The notes under the pieces: model-generated
The model's input: only the letters and a program-made list of their open reading frames with translations
The model's database searches: none
What the model was told of the DNA's origin: nothing
From: Streptomyces sp. TSRI0107
Lineage (GTDB): Bacteria; Actinomycetota; Actinomycetes; Streptomycetales; Streptomycetaceae
Direction of reading: 5' to 3'
Assembly (NCBI RefSeq): GCF_001905845.1
Contig: NZ_LIVZ01000003.1
Location: 310,001-374,000 of the forward strand
DNA: 64,000 nucleotides
In this document: positions 17,272-25,464 of the stretch, in pieces
Layout: each line of letters opens with the position of its first letter
Numbering within the stretch: position 1 is the stretch's first letter
Translations under genes and position numbers: made by a program

Positions 17272-17838
17272 GTGGCCACCGATCGACGCACCCTCCTCGC
17301 CGACGCCGCCGTCAGCGTGCTCGCCGAGCACGGCACACGGGGTCTGACGCACCGCGCCGTGGACCGGGCGGCGCGGCTCGCGCCCGGCACCACCTCCGCG
17401 TACTACCGCACCCGTCAGGCGCTGCTCACCGCACTGGTCAGGCGGCTGGTCGACCTGGACCAGGCGGAACTCCAGGAGGCCGGCGAAGCGGCACCGGCAC
17501 CGCGGGACGCGGCGGAACTGGCCGCCCGCATCGCCGCGTTCTGCGAGCGGCGGCTGACCGGGGAGGGGCGGCGGCGCTCCCTCGCCCGCTACGCGTGCGC
17601 CATCGAGAGCGTGCATCACCCCGAACTGCGCGAGATCCTCGTACCGCGCGAGAACGCGGCGCTGAACCTCGTACGCGACTTCCTCGCCGCCCAGGGCGTC
17701 CCCGACCCCGCGGAACGCACCGTCACCCTGCTGACCTGCGTGGACGGACTGGTGTTCGACCGCCTGGTCGGCGGCGGGGACGCCGTCCCGGAGCAGGAGA
17801 TCCGCAGGCTCGTGGAGGGGGTCCTGCGGGCCGGCTAG
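17272..17838 (+). CDS. TetR family regulator
   Basis: 188 aa, GTG start. N-terminal helix-turn-helix about residues 5-50 (TLLADAAVSVLAEHGTRGLT, HRAVDRAARLAPGTTSAYY). The remainder is the variable helical ligand domain. It is divergent from the FAD monooxygenase and two identical-core palindromes lie between them, so autoregulation plus control of the monooxygenase is likely. The start is only 8 bp after an operator, suggesting a very short leader or leaderless message. The last 4 bp overlap the converging SRPBCC gene. Confidence 0.88.
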   Translation: MATDRRTLLADAAVSVLAEHGTRGLTHRAVDRAARLAPGTTSAYYRTRQALLTALVRRLVDLDQAELQEAGEAAPAPRDAAELAARIAAFCERRLTGEGRRRSLARYACAIESVHHPELREILVPRENAALNLVRDFLAAQGVPDPAERTVTLLTCVDGLVFDRLVGGGDAVPEQEIRRLVEGVLRAG

Positions 17839-18293
17839 CCGACGCCGGCGCCGGCGGTCTCGTGCTCGCGCACCGCGATCCTGGCCAGCTTCGTCAGCAT
17901 CATGCCGTTGCGGATCGCGACGACGTAGTCCACGGGGAGTCCGTGCATCCGGGTGCCGGGGCCTCGCAGAGGGTGCCAGTCGAGTTCGAAGAGCGTGTGC
18001 TCGCCCCAGGGGATCAGCCGCATGGCGATGCGGGCCGCGCCGAAGGGGTCCGCCTTCGCCTCCAGTTCCAGGCGGCGCTCGGGCTCGCAGATCCGCACGA
18101 CACAGGTGTCGTCCAGGGTCAGGGCGCCGAATCCGACGCGGACGCGCAGCCGGGCGCCCACGTCCGGCCAGTCCGGGTCCGCGTCGAGCACCTGCCGGGT
18201 GCCCGTCACCCACTCCCCGTAGCGACGGCCGTCGGACAGCAGGCTCCAGACCTCGGACGGCGAACTCAGGATCAGACGGCGGTTCCGGGCCAC
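17835..18293 (-). CDS. SRPBCC (polyketide cyclase/dehydrase-like) family protein
   Basis: 152 aa from GTG 18293, which has AAGGAG at ~10 bp; GTG 18302 abuts that site. START-like helix-grip features: SSPSEVWSLLSDGRRYGEWVTG at the N-terminus, a beta-rich middle (ARLRVRVGFGALTLDDTCVV, RRLELEAKADPFGAARIAMRLIPWGEHTLFELDWH) and a long C-terminal helix. Such proteins bind lipids or other hydrophobic ligands; no catalytic residues are evident. Ends converge with the TetR gene. Confidence 0.75.
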   Translation of the reverse strand: MARNRRLILSSPSEVWSLLSDGRRYGEWVTGTRQVLDADPDWPDVGARLRVRVGFGALTLDDTCVVRICEPERRLELEAKADPFGAARIAMRLIPWGEHTLFELDWHPLRGPGTRMHGLPVDYVVAIRNGMMLTKLARIAVREHETAGAGVG

Positions 18294-18605
18294 GTCGGCC
18301 ACGCTCCTTCCGGAGTACGGGGAGGCTGCGAGCCTGCTCAGCGCGCTCCTCGCAACGTAGCCGCGCGGTACGGGGCGAGCACCGGGGCCAGCGGGCCGGC
18401 CCAGCCGTTGGCGGCGTGGGGCGAGCCGGGGTGACCTGGCGCGATCGGGGCCCGGCCGGTCGCGGGCCGCCGCTCGTCCGACCAGGTGACCCCCGGTGAG
18501 GGACCCGTTCCCGGGACGTCCACTTCCGGTTCACGACCGCCCCGAGAGGATGACCCTGCGCCCTGTCGGCGCGCGCCGACGGGCGTTGCTTCTTACGATC
18601 GCGGC
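18294..18605. other. Intergenic stretch, no gene recognised
   Basis: About 310 bp between the SRPBCC gene and the next small gene. I see no convincing frame, dyad or RNA motif; it must carry the promoters of the two flanking divergent genes. Confidence 0.4.
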
Positions 18606-18878
18606 GTGGCACATACCTTCGACGAGCTGGTCGAGATGCAGCGCGCGGCCGACCAGGCCCACAACCGGGTCGAGGAGCTGCGGGCCCAGTACGGGTCGCC
18701 GACCCAGCCGGGCGGCTGGTCCGCGCGCCAGACCGAGACCTACGAGACGGCGTGGCGTGCCTGGCGGGATCTGGCCCGCGACATGCAGGGCGCGGTCGCC
18801 GAGTACGCGGCCGAGACGCGGGCGCCGCGGCGCGAGGTGGAGGAGGAGCTGAGGAAACAGGTCCGGTCCTCGGAGTGA
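18606..18878 (+). CDS. Small helical hypothetical protein
   Basis: 90 aa, GTG start (MAHTFDELVEMQRAADQAHN). The whole chain is predicted alpha-helical and highly charged, with a WxxARDMQGAVAEYAAE segment and a basic/acidic C-terminus. Codon use fits the neighbours. No family recognised beyond conserved Streptomyces hypotheticals. No clear Shine-Dalgarno precedes the start, which may be leaderless. The next gene in the same direction begins 105 bp downstream. Confidence 0.6.
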   Translation: MAHTFDELVEMQRAADQAHNRVEELRAQYGSPTQPGGWSARQTETYETAWRAWRDLARDMQGAVAEYAAETRAPRREVEEELRKQVRSSE

Positions 18879-18983
18879 AACGACGCCGAAGTGACGTCGA
18901 AGTGACGTCACCCGCCGGGAGCGGACCGGGCGCCGGTCCGGAATTCGGGCGCCGCCGTGCGCGCGACACGGCAGGATGCACCC

Positions 18984-20525
18984 GTGCATCACCTGCTGTG
19001 CGGGCTCGCCGCCAATCCCGCCCTGCCGGGCGCGCTGATCGACCGGCTGATCGGCCTCGCGGACGACGACGTCGACTCGGCCCTCGCCTGCCGAGCTGAC
19101 CTCGGCCGGGCGCGGGCCGTCGCGCTGTCCCGGCGTGACGCGGCGATCGCGGTACGGCTCGCGTACTCGGGCGGGCTGACCGCGGCCGACGTCGATCCGG
19201 TGGCCCGGCCGGGGGCCGCGCTGGCGCTCCTGGACGAGGGGGCGGGCAGCGCGCAGTGGGCACGGCGCTTCGCCGCCGATCCGGTCGTCGAGCACCGGGA
19301 GAAGCTGGCGGCGTGTACCGGTCTGCCGCCGGACGTGACGGACGCGCTCGCCGCCGACCCGGAGACACGCGTCGTGACGGAGCTGGCGCTGTGGACGACG
19401 TCCTCCGACGTGGCCGCCCGGCTCGCCGGGCATCCGCACGCCGAGGTGCGCAGCGCGGTCGCGGCCAACGAGGCGACACCGTCGGCGGTGCTGGGGGCGC
19501 TGGTCACCGGTGACGTGCTCCCGCCCGCGCGGTGGTGCCTGGTCTGCGACCGGGAGGCCACGCCGTTCGCGCACGATCCGCACTGCGACCGGCCCGGCTG
19601 CGAGCTGCCGTCCGGTGCCGCGTGCGACGGCGGGCACGAATCCACCGTCCACGGCATGTACGAACGGGCGCTGCGGAACCCGGCCACGCCCGCCGCCGCC
19701 GTCGTGGGCTTCGCCGAGCACCCCTCGCCGGTACTGCGCTCCCTGCTCGCCGCCCGGCCCGACCTGCCGCCACCGGTGTACCGGCGCCTGGCCCACGACT
19801 CCTCCCCCGCCGTCCGCGCCGAGCTGGCGGAGAACCCGGCGATCGACGAGGCCCTGATCCGCGCGCTGGCCGAGGACCCCGGTCATGACGTGCGGCGCAG
19901 GCTGGCGCACCACCCGCGCGTGCCGCTGGACGTGCTCGCCGAGCTGGCCGACGCGACCAGGATCGGCCCGACGTCGCTGCCGCGTGTCGTCGCCGCCTCG
20001 CCCTCGGAGGTCGAGGAGCTGGCCGCGTCCCCGAATCCGACGCTGCGGATGTTCGTGGCCGCACGACGGGACCTGCCGCCCGAGATCCGCGACGCGCTCG
20101 CCGAGGACCCCGACGCGAAGGTGCTCGCCTCCATCGCCGCGCACCCCGGCCTCTCCGAGTCCCGGCTCCGCGCCATGACCGGCCGGCACGGGGCCCGGGT
20201 CATCGCCAGGGTGGCGGCCAACCCGGACGCGTCACCGGCCCTCCTGCACGACCTGGCCCGGCACCGGCCGCCGGTCCCCAAAGCGCTCCGCGAGATCGCC
20301 CGGCACCCCGCCGCCCCGGCCTCGGCGCTCCTCGCCTGCCTGGCCGACCCACGAGCACGCCCCGTCGCAGCCGCCCACCCGGCTCTGCCGCCCCAGGTCG
20401 TCGTGGACCTCCTCACGGACGACGACGAGCAGGTGGCCGAGGCCGCTGCCGCCAATCGCGCGCTGCCCGCGGCCGAGATGGCGCGCCTGGTGTCCCTGGC
20501 GGACGCGGGGGCCGGGGCCTTCTGA
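18984..20525 (+). CDS. Leucine-rich-repeat-variant (LRV) protein with Cys/His insertion
   Basis: 513 aa from GTG 18984 (18957 ATG is an in-frame alternative; AGGAT a few bases upstream of the GTG could be a -10 of a leaderless transcript). Roughly 24-residue helical repeats of the form L-A-x-D-P-x-x-x-V-R-x-x-L-A-x-x-P run through the protein, e.g. EHPSPVLRSLLAARPDLP and EDPGHDVRRRLAHHPRVPLDVL. A Cys/His-rich insertion at about residues 185-218 (C185-x2-C188, H197, H200, C201, C206, C214, H218) interrupts the repeats and could bind zinc or an iron-sulphur cluster, as the LRV protein of Azotobacter does with its own Cys-rich part. Function unknown; probably protein interaction. Confidence 0.78.
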   Translation: MHHLLCGLAANPALPGALIDRLIGLADDDVDSALACRADLGRARAVALSRRDAAIAVRLAYSGGLTAADVDPVARPGAALALLDEGAGSAQWARRFAADPVVEHREKLAACTGLPPDVTDALAADPETRVVTELALWTTSSDVAARLAGHPHAEVRSAVAANEATPSAVLGALVTGDVLPPARWCLVCDREATPFAHDPHCDRPGCELPSGAACDGGHESTVHGMYERALRNPATPAAAVVGFAEHPSPVLRSLLAARPDLPPPVYRRLAHDSSPAVRAELAENPAIDEALIRALAEDPGHDVRRRLAHHPRVPLDVLAELADATRIGPTSLPRVVAASPSEVEELAASPNPTLRMFVAARRDLPPEIRDALAEDPDAKVLASIAAHPGLSESRLRAMTGRHGARVIARVAANPDASPALLHDLARHRPPVPKALREIARHPAAPASALLACLADPRARPVAAAHPALPPQVVVDLLTDDDEQVAEAAAANRALPAAEMARLVSLADAGAGAF

Positions 20526-20538
20526 CGCGGCTCGGCTG

Positions 20539-20577
20539 GTGAGCGTCCCGACTGTGAGCGTCCAGACTGTGAATTCC
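20539..20577. repeat. 15-bp tandem direct repeat, about 2.3 copies
   Basis: GTGAGCGTCCCGACT (20539-20553) is followed directly by GTGAGCGTCCAGACT (20554-20568) and the start of a third copy. It sits between the LRV and VanW genes. Two short dyads follow: ACGGGA-AGC-TCCCGT at 20599-20613 and GTACCC-N6-GGGTAC at 20617-20634, possible vanW regulatory elements. Confidence 0.6.
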
Positions 20578-20705
20578 GCCCCATATTCCCGATCCGAGAC
20601 GGGAAGCTCCCGTTCTGTACCCGCCTCTGGGTACCTTGGGTGACTGCCCGCGCCCAGCGCCGCGCCGTCGGGTGACCCTCCACACACACCTCGCCCAGGA
20701 GACTC

Positions 20706-22508
20706 ATGCGCCCCCGAATACCCTCCGCCTCCCGCATCGCCTCTCTTCCGCCCGTCGCCCTGGCGGGCGGCGCGCTGGCCGTCGGTGTCGGCGGGCTGTA
20801 TCTCACCGGGCTGCTGATCGCGGGCGGGGAGATCGAGGCGGGCACGACGGTGCGCGGTGTGGACATCGGCGGCCTGAACCACGACGAGGCCGTGCGGAAG
20901 CTGGAGCGGCACCTGTCCGCGGCCGGCTCGCGACCGATCGCCGTCGAGGTCGGCGACGACCGGGACACGGTGGATCCGCGGCAGGCCGGGCTGGCCTTCG
21001 ACGCCGAGGGGACCGTCGACCGGGCGGCGCGCACCGGCCGCGACCCGTTCAGCGCGATCGGCGGGCTGTTCGGCTCGGGCGGCGCCGTCGACCCCGTGGT
21101 GAGCGTGGACGAGGACAAGGCCCGGTCCGCGCTCGGCGGGCTGGCGAAGGCGCACGACCGGACGGCGCGGGACGGCGCCGTCACCTTCGCCGGCGGCAAG
21201 GTCCGGGAGGTCACCCCGCGCACCGGGTCCGCGCTGGACGTGGACGCCGCCGTCGGCACCCTGCGTTCCGCCTTCGAGCGCGCCGAGCGCGACCCGGTCA
21301 CCGTCCTGCCCACCCGTGAGACGCGGCCGGAGGTCGACGCGGACGAGGTGCGGCGGGCGGTGCGCGAGTTCGCGCGGCCGGCGATGTCGGCTCCCGTCAC
21401 CCTCACCGCCGGCGGGCAGCGTTTCTCCGTCGCCCCGGCGGTCCTGGGCGAGCACCTTTCGATGCGGCCCGACGACCACGGCACGCTGCGGCCGCGGCTC
21501 GACGGCAAGGGCCTGCTCGCCGCCCCGGCGGTGGCCGAGCCGCTGGCCGAGCTTCCCAGGACGGCCGAGAACGCCGAGCTGGGGCTCGACGGCGACAAGG
21601 CCGTGGTGACCGCCGACGGCCATGCCGCCGTGGAGGTCACCGACAAGTCGCTGGGCAAGGCCGTCATGCCGCTGCTCACCAAGTCCGGCGCCGCCCGCAC
21701 CGGCGATGTCTCCGCGCGTACGGTCCAGCCCGAGCTGACCCGCGAGAACGCCTCCCGGCTGGGGCTGACGGAGAAGCTGTCCTCGTTCACCGTCAACTTC
21801 GAGCAGGCCGACTACCGCACGAAGAACGTGGGCCGGGCCGTGGAGCTGATCAACGGCTCCCTCGTCAAGCCGAACGAGACCTGGAGCTTCAACCGGACCG
21901 TCGGGGAGCGCACCGCGGCCAACGGTTTCGTCGACGGCATCATGATCCTCGACGACCAGTACAAGAAGGCTCCCGGCGGCGGTGTCTCGGCCGTGGCCAC
22001 GACCGTCTACAACGCGATGTTCTTCGCCGGGGTCAAGCCCGTGGAGCACGGCGCCCACTCGTTCTACATCGAGCGCTACCCGGAGGGCCGGGAGGCCACG
22101 GTCGCCTGGGGCAGCCTCGACCTGAGGTTCACCAACGACACCGGCAACGCCATCTACATCAAGGCCGAGTCCACCGAGACCTCCGTGACCGTCACCTTCC
22201 TCGGCACCAGGAAGTACGACGAGATCAAGTCGGTCAAGGGGCCGCGCACCAATGTGCAGGAGCCGACGCGGAAGGTGAGCACCGACGAGGAGTGCGTGCC
22301 GCAGACGCCGCTCGAGGGCTTCGACGTGACCGTGGAGCGGGTGTTCTACAACGACGGCCGCGAGGTGCGGCGGGAGCCGTTCCGCACGCACTACACGCCG
22401 CGCAACGAGATCGTCTGCGGCACGGCCGACGGGCTCCCTGCGGAGACCGGCGGCACCCGGTCCAGCGTCCTGGAGCCGTCCTCCACGTTCATGGACCTGA
22501 TCCAGTAG
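20706..22508 (+). CDS. VanW family membrane-anchored protein
   Basis: 600 aa. Short basic N-terminus and one hydrophobic signal-anchor at about residues 14-38, then extracytoplasmic domains. Residues ~40-340 hold two peptidoglycan-binding-4-like repeats (GTTVRGVDIGGLNHDEAVRKLE and a second related half). The C-terminal VanW domain follows (YRTKNVGRAVELINGSLVKP, PNETWSFNRTVGERTAANGF, GGGVSAVATTVYNAMFFAG). VanW proteins occur in glycopeptide-resistance clusters but are also common chromosomal envelope proteins of unknown biochemical role. A strong SD (AGGAGA) precedes the ATG. Confidence 0.9.
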   Translation: MRPRIPSASRIASLPPVALAGGALAVGVGGLYLTGLLIAGGEIEAGTTVRGVDIGGLNHDEAVRKLERHLSAAGSRPIAVEVGDDRDTVDPRQAGLAFDAEGTVDRAARTGRDPFSAIGGLFGSGGAVDPVVSVDEDKARSALGGLAKAHDRTARDGAVTFAGGKVREVTPRTGSALDVDAAVGTLRSAFERAERDPVTVLPTRETRPEVDADEVRRAVREFARPAMSAPVTLTAGGQRFSVAPAVLGEHLSMRPDDHGTLRPRLDGKGLLAAPAVAEPLAELPRTAENAELGLDGDKAVVTADGHAAVEVTDKSLGKAVMPLLTKSGAARTGDVSARTVQPELTRENASRLGLTEKLSSFTVNFEQADYRTKNVGRAVELINGSLVKPNETWSFNRTVGERTAANGFVDGIMILDDQYKKAPGGGVSAVATTVYNAMFFAGVKPVEHGAHSFYIERYPEGREATVAWGSLDLRFTNDTGNAIYIKAESTETSVTVTFLGTRKYDEIKSVKGPRTNVQEPTRKVSTDEECVPQTPLEGFDVTVERVFYNDGREVRREPFRTHYTPRNEIVCGTADGLPAETGGTRSSVLEPSSTFMDLIQ

Positions 22509-22550
22509 TCCACGATCTGAATAGTCAACGCGGTGCTATAGCGTGGCCCG

Positions 22551-23114
22551 ATGGCACTGCGCAACGCACTGATGGCCGCCCTCCTCAGGGGCGAGGCGTC
22601 CGGCTACGACCTCGCCAAGGAATTTGACGCCGCCGTCGCCAACTTCTGGATGGCCACCCCCCAGCAGCTCTACCGCGAGCTGGAGCGCATGGAGGCCGAC
22701 GGTCTCATCGCGGCGCGGGTCGTCGAACAGGAGCGGCGGCCCAACAAGCGCGTCTTCCGGCTCACCGAGGCCGGTCTCGAGGCTGTGCGCGCCTATGTCG
22801 CCGAGCTCCCCGGGAAGCCGACGGCGATCAGGGACGAGCTGATGGTGAAGGTCCAGTGCGCCGACGTGGGCGACCTGGAGGCCGTACGAGCGGCGGTCAC
22901 CGAGCGGATGGAGTGGGCCGCCGCCAAGCTCGCCCACTACGAGCGGCTGCGGGCCCGCCTGCTGGACGGGCGCACCGAGGACGAGTTCTTCGCCGAGGCC
23001 GAGCGGATCGGCCCCTACCTCACCCTGCTGCGGGGCATGTCCTTCGAGCGGGAGAACCTCCAGTGGGGCGAGATGGCCCTGCGCCGGCTCCGGCAGCGCG
23101 CGGCGGCACGCTGA
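22551..23114 (+). CDS. PadR family transcriptional regulator
   Basis: 187 aa. PadR winged helix at residues ~1-80: NALMAALLRGEASGYDLAKEF, PQQLYRELERMEADGLI and RRPNKRVFRLTEAG. The C-terminal helical vir_act_alpha-type domain follows (AVTERMEWAAAKLAHYERLRARL). The start lacks a Shine-Dalgarno but TATAGC lies 12-17 bp upstream, suggesting a leaderless transcript. No adjacent transporter or phenolic-acid gene indicates its target. Confidence 0.88.
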   Translation: MALRNALMAALLRGEASGYDLAKEFDAAVANFWMATPQQLYRELERMEADGLIAARVVEQERRPNKRVFRLTEAGLEAVRAYVAELPGKPTAIRDELMVKVQCADVGDLEAVRAAVTERMEWAAAKLAHYERLRARLLDGRTEDEFFAEAERIGPYLTLLRGMSFERENLQWGEMALRRLRQRAAAR

Positions 23115-23140
23115 CGCGGGAGTTCCGACACCGGAAGTGA

Positions 23141-23200
23141 GCGTACGATCGTACGCCCGAGAGCGTACGAACGTACGCTTCCAAGTGTACGATCGTACGC
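23141..23200. promoter_or_regulatory. Three 16-bp palindromic operators at 22-bp phase
   Basis: GCGTACGATCGTACGC (23141-23156, perfect palindrome), GCGTACGAACGTACGC (23163-23178) and GTGTACGATCGTACGC (23185-23200). Start-to-start distance is exactly 22 bp each time, about two helical turns, and the third copy ends at the base before the ATG of the acetyltransferase gene. The local TetR protein encoded by the second gene of this operon is the obvious candidate ligand. Confidence 0.85.
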
Positions 23201-23782
23201 ATGGCCCAGGACCACTTCGCGGACGACCCCCGCAGCAACCTCGAACGCATGCTGGCCGGCGACCTCTACATCGCCGACGACCCCGAGATCGCCCGGCGTC
23301 AGCAGCACGCCGTGCGGCTCGCCGCCCGCTACCAGGCCGCCTACGCCGAGGACGCCGTCGCGGCCCGGCCGCTGCTCGCCGAACTGCTCGGCGCGGTCGG
23401 CGCCGACGTCGAGGTGCGCCCGCCGCTGTACGTCGACTACGGCAGCAACATCACCATCGGCGCTCGCACCTTCGTCAACTACAACCTGACCGCGCTGGAC
23501 GTCGCGGCGATCACCATCGGCGAGGACTGCCAGATCGGCCCCAACGTCCAGCTGCTCACCCCGACCCACCCCCTGGAGCCGCGGCCGCGCCGCGACAAGC
23601 TGGAGGCGGCCCGTCCGATCACCATCGGCGACAACGTCTGGCTCGGGGGCGGCGCCATCGTCCTGCCCGGCGTGACCATCGGCGACAACTCCGTCGTCGG
23701 AGCCGGCGCGGTCGTCACCAAGGACGTCCCCGCGAACGTCGTGGTCGTCGGCAACCCCGCCCGCCCGGTCCGGGAGCTCTGA
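23201..23782 (+). CDS. Maltose/galactoside O-acetyltransferase family (NodL-LacA-Maa type)
   Basis: 193 aa. N-terminal Mac domain (RMLAGDLYIADDPEIARRQQHAVRLAARYQ) then left-handed beta-helix hexapeptide repeats (ITIGARTFVNYNLTALD, ITIGEDCQIGPNVQLLTPTHPL, ITIGDNVWLGGGAIVLPGVTIG). The histidine in TPTHPL is the catalytic base of this family, which transfers acetyl from acetyl-CoA to sugars. The ATG immediately follows an operator and has no Shine-Dalgarno, so translation may be leaderless; ATG at residue 17 (MLAGDLY) is an alternative. Operon with the TetR gene 10 bp downstream. Confidence 0.87.
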   Translation: MAQDHFADDPRSNLERMLAGDLYIADDPEIARRQQHAVRLAARYQAAYAEDAVAARPLLAELLGAVGADVEVRPPLYVDYGSNITIGARTFVNYNLTALDVAAITIGEDCQIGPNVQLLTPTHPLEPRPRRDKLEAARPITIGDNVWLGGGAIVLPGVTIGDNSVVGAGAVVTKDVPANVVVVGNPARPVREL

Positions 23783-23792
23783 GGTTCCCCCG

Positions 23793-24386
23793 ATGGCCAC
23801 GGGACACGCGGATCCCCGGCGCCGCGAGCGCATCGTCGAGGCCACGCTCGACCTGATCGCCGAGGAAGGCCTGGCCGGCGTCTCCCACCGGAAGATCGCC
23901 GCGCGCGCCGGGGTGCCGCTGGGGTCGATGACGTACCACTTCGGCGGCATGGACGAACTGCTCCGGGACGCCTTCGGCCGCTTCACGGACCACATCGTCG
24001 GCGTGTTCGACGCCTACCTCGCCGCCCCGGCCGACCAGGACGAGGCCCGGGAGGCGGTGGCCGATCTCGTGCACGCGCTCTCCGAGGGGAGCCGGCGCGA
24101 CCTCGTGATCACCCAGGAGCTGTACACGCTCGCGGCGCGCCGGCCCGCGTACCGGGAACTCACCCATGAGTGGATGCGCCGCAGCCGCACGCATCTGGAG
24201 AAGCACTTCCCCCCGGACACGGCACGTCAACTCGACGCTCTCATCGAGGGTCTGACCCTGCATCGCGCGCTGGCCCGCGAACCGCACGACCGGGCACTGA
24301 CCCTGGAGGCCGTCACCAGGATCACCACGCCCGGCCCGGATCCTCGTCGGGAGACAACCCACAGCCCCCGTGCGGCACAGGCCTGA
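23793..24386 (+). CDS. TetR family regulator of the acetyltransferase operon
   Basis: 197 aa. Helix-turn-helix at residues ~10-55 (RERIVEATLDLIAEEGLAGV, SHRKIAARAGVPLGSMTYHF), the rest helical ligand-binding domain. Second gene of the operon after the acetyltransferase, with GAGG 8 bp before its ATG. The triple palindrome upstream of the operon suggests negative autoregulation. Its stop lies inside a strong hairpin, and the last 65 bp overlap the 3' end of the converging acyltransferase gene. Confidence 0.88.
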   Translation: MATGHADPRRRERIVEATLDLIAEEGLAGVSHRKIAARAGVPLGSMTYHFGGMDELLRDAFGRFTDHIVGVFDAYLAAPADQDEAREAVADLVHALSEGSRRDLVITQELYTLAARRPAYRELTHEWMRRSRTHLEKHFPPDTARQLDALIEGLTLHRALAREPHDRALTLEAVTRITTPGPDPRRETTHSPRAAQA

Positions 24387-25464
24387 CCCCTGTGCCGCAC
24401 GGGTCTCGGGAGGCGGTCCGGCCTACCGTGCCCGGGTCCGCGACCGTTTCCGCGCCCGTTTCCGTGCCCAGCGCGGTGGCGAGGCGGGCGCGGACGCGGG
24501 CCGCGTCGGCGGGTGTGCGCAGGGGTGCGGCGGTGCGGCAGCCGGGCAGGTTGGCCTTGGCGAGGCTGCTCAGGAGGGCGCGCGGCCCGCTGTCGATGAA
24601 GGTGGTGTAGCCCGCCCGGTGCAGGGCGCGCAGGGTGTGGTCCAGCGTCATGGGTGTGGTCAGGTGGGCCGCCGCGGCGCTGCGGAGCTGGGCGGGGGTC
24701 CGTGCGGGGCGGCCGGACGTGGCCGTGTACACGGTGAGGGTGGGCGGGTCGACCGGCCGCCCGCGCAGGAGGCGGCGGTAGACGCGGTGGACGTCGGTGA
24801 GGAGGGGGTGGTGGAAGGCGGTGCGGCTGGTGAGGAGGGTGGCGCGGTGGCCGTTGTCCTGGGCTGCCCGCCGGGCGGCGGCGAGTTCGCCGGCGGGACC
24901 GGCGAGGACCGTCTGGGCGGGGGCGTTGCGGGCGGCGACCCGCACCTGGCGCAGGCCGCCGCCGGCGAGCAGGCGGGCGGTCTGGTCGGTGGTCATGTCG
25001 GTGGCGAGCAGGCCGGCCGCGGGCAGCGCCGCGTCGCGCAGCATCCGGTCGCGGACGCACAGCAGCCACGCGCCCTGGTGCACGCTGATCGCCCCGGCCA
25101 CGGTGAGGGCGGCGAGGTCGCCCATGCTGTGGCCGAGCACGGCGTCGACAGGTGTGCGCAGTGACTTGAGCAGCGCGCCGGCCGAGGCGACGACCGCCGC
25201 GTAGGTGGCGAGGTCGAAGGCCAGCGGGTGCCGGGCCAGGAGTTCGTCGGGGCCGGGTGCGGCGGGGTCGGTGAGAAGGTGGCCCACCGGCGGTCCGGGG
25301 CGTCCCAGGGCGCTGGTCAGGGTGTCGACGGTGCGCAGGACGTCCCGTACCGCGGGCAGGTGGTGGAGGTGGCGGAGGGCGCCCGGGAGGTAGGCGCCCT
25401 GTCCCGGGCACATGAGCACGGTGCCGGGTGATCCGCCGGCGGGGGCGGGATCCTGACGGGTCAT
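24322..25464 (-). CDS. Acyl carrier protein S-malonyltransferase-like acyltransferase
   Basis: 380 aa, FabD/AT fold. VLMCPGQGAYLPGAL near the N-terminus replaces the usual FPGQG; the nucleophile serine is in VLGHSMGDLAAL, the acid-binding arginine region is CVRDRMLRDA, and the catalytic histidine is in AFHHPLL. It loads malonyl or a similar acyl group from CoA onto ACP. The start overlaps the ketosynthase stop (ATGA), and an ACP gene lies just before that, so the three form one translationally coupled operon. The last ~45 residues (from GTETGAETV) are low-complexity and the frame crosses the terminator hairpin, so the true functional end may be earlier. Confidence 0.85.
   Translation of the reverse strand: MTRQDPAPAGGSPGTVLMCPGQGAYLPGALRHLHHLPAVRDVLRTVDTLTSALGRPGPPVGHLLTDPAAPGPDELLARHPLAFDLATYAAVVASAGALLKSLRTPVDAVLGHSMGDLAALTVAGAISVHQGAWLLCVRDRMLRDAALPAAGLLATDMTTDQTARLLAGGGLRQVRVAARNAPAQTVLAGPAGELAAARRAAQDNGHRATLLTSRTAFHHPLLTDVHRVYRRLLRGRPVDPPTLTVYTATSGRPARTPAQLRSAAAAHLTTPMTLDHTLRALHRAGYTTFIDSGPRALLSSLAKANLPGCRTAAPLRTPADAARVRARLATALGTETGAETVADPGTVGRTASRDPCGTGVRPVPHGGCGLSPDEDPGRAW
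24367..24403. terminator. Bidirectional hairpin, 15-bp perfect stem
   Basis: CCCGTGCGGCACAGG (24367-24381) pairs perfectly with CCTGTGCCGCACGGG (24389-24403) across a 7-nt loop that contains the TetR stop codon. No U-tract, as usual in Streptomyces. It fits a shared terminator for the converging TetR and acyltransferase genes, although the acyltransferase reading frame runs through it to 24322. Confidence 0.75.

Noticed and set aside
23137-23856. 239-codon plus-strand frame over the acetyltransferase
   Set aside because: Arg-rich shadow of the acetyltransferase, which has intact hexapeptide repeats in the 23201 frame.
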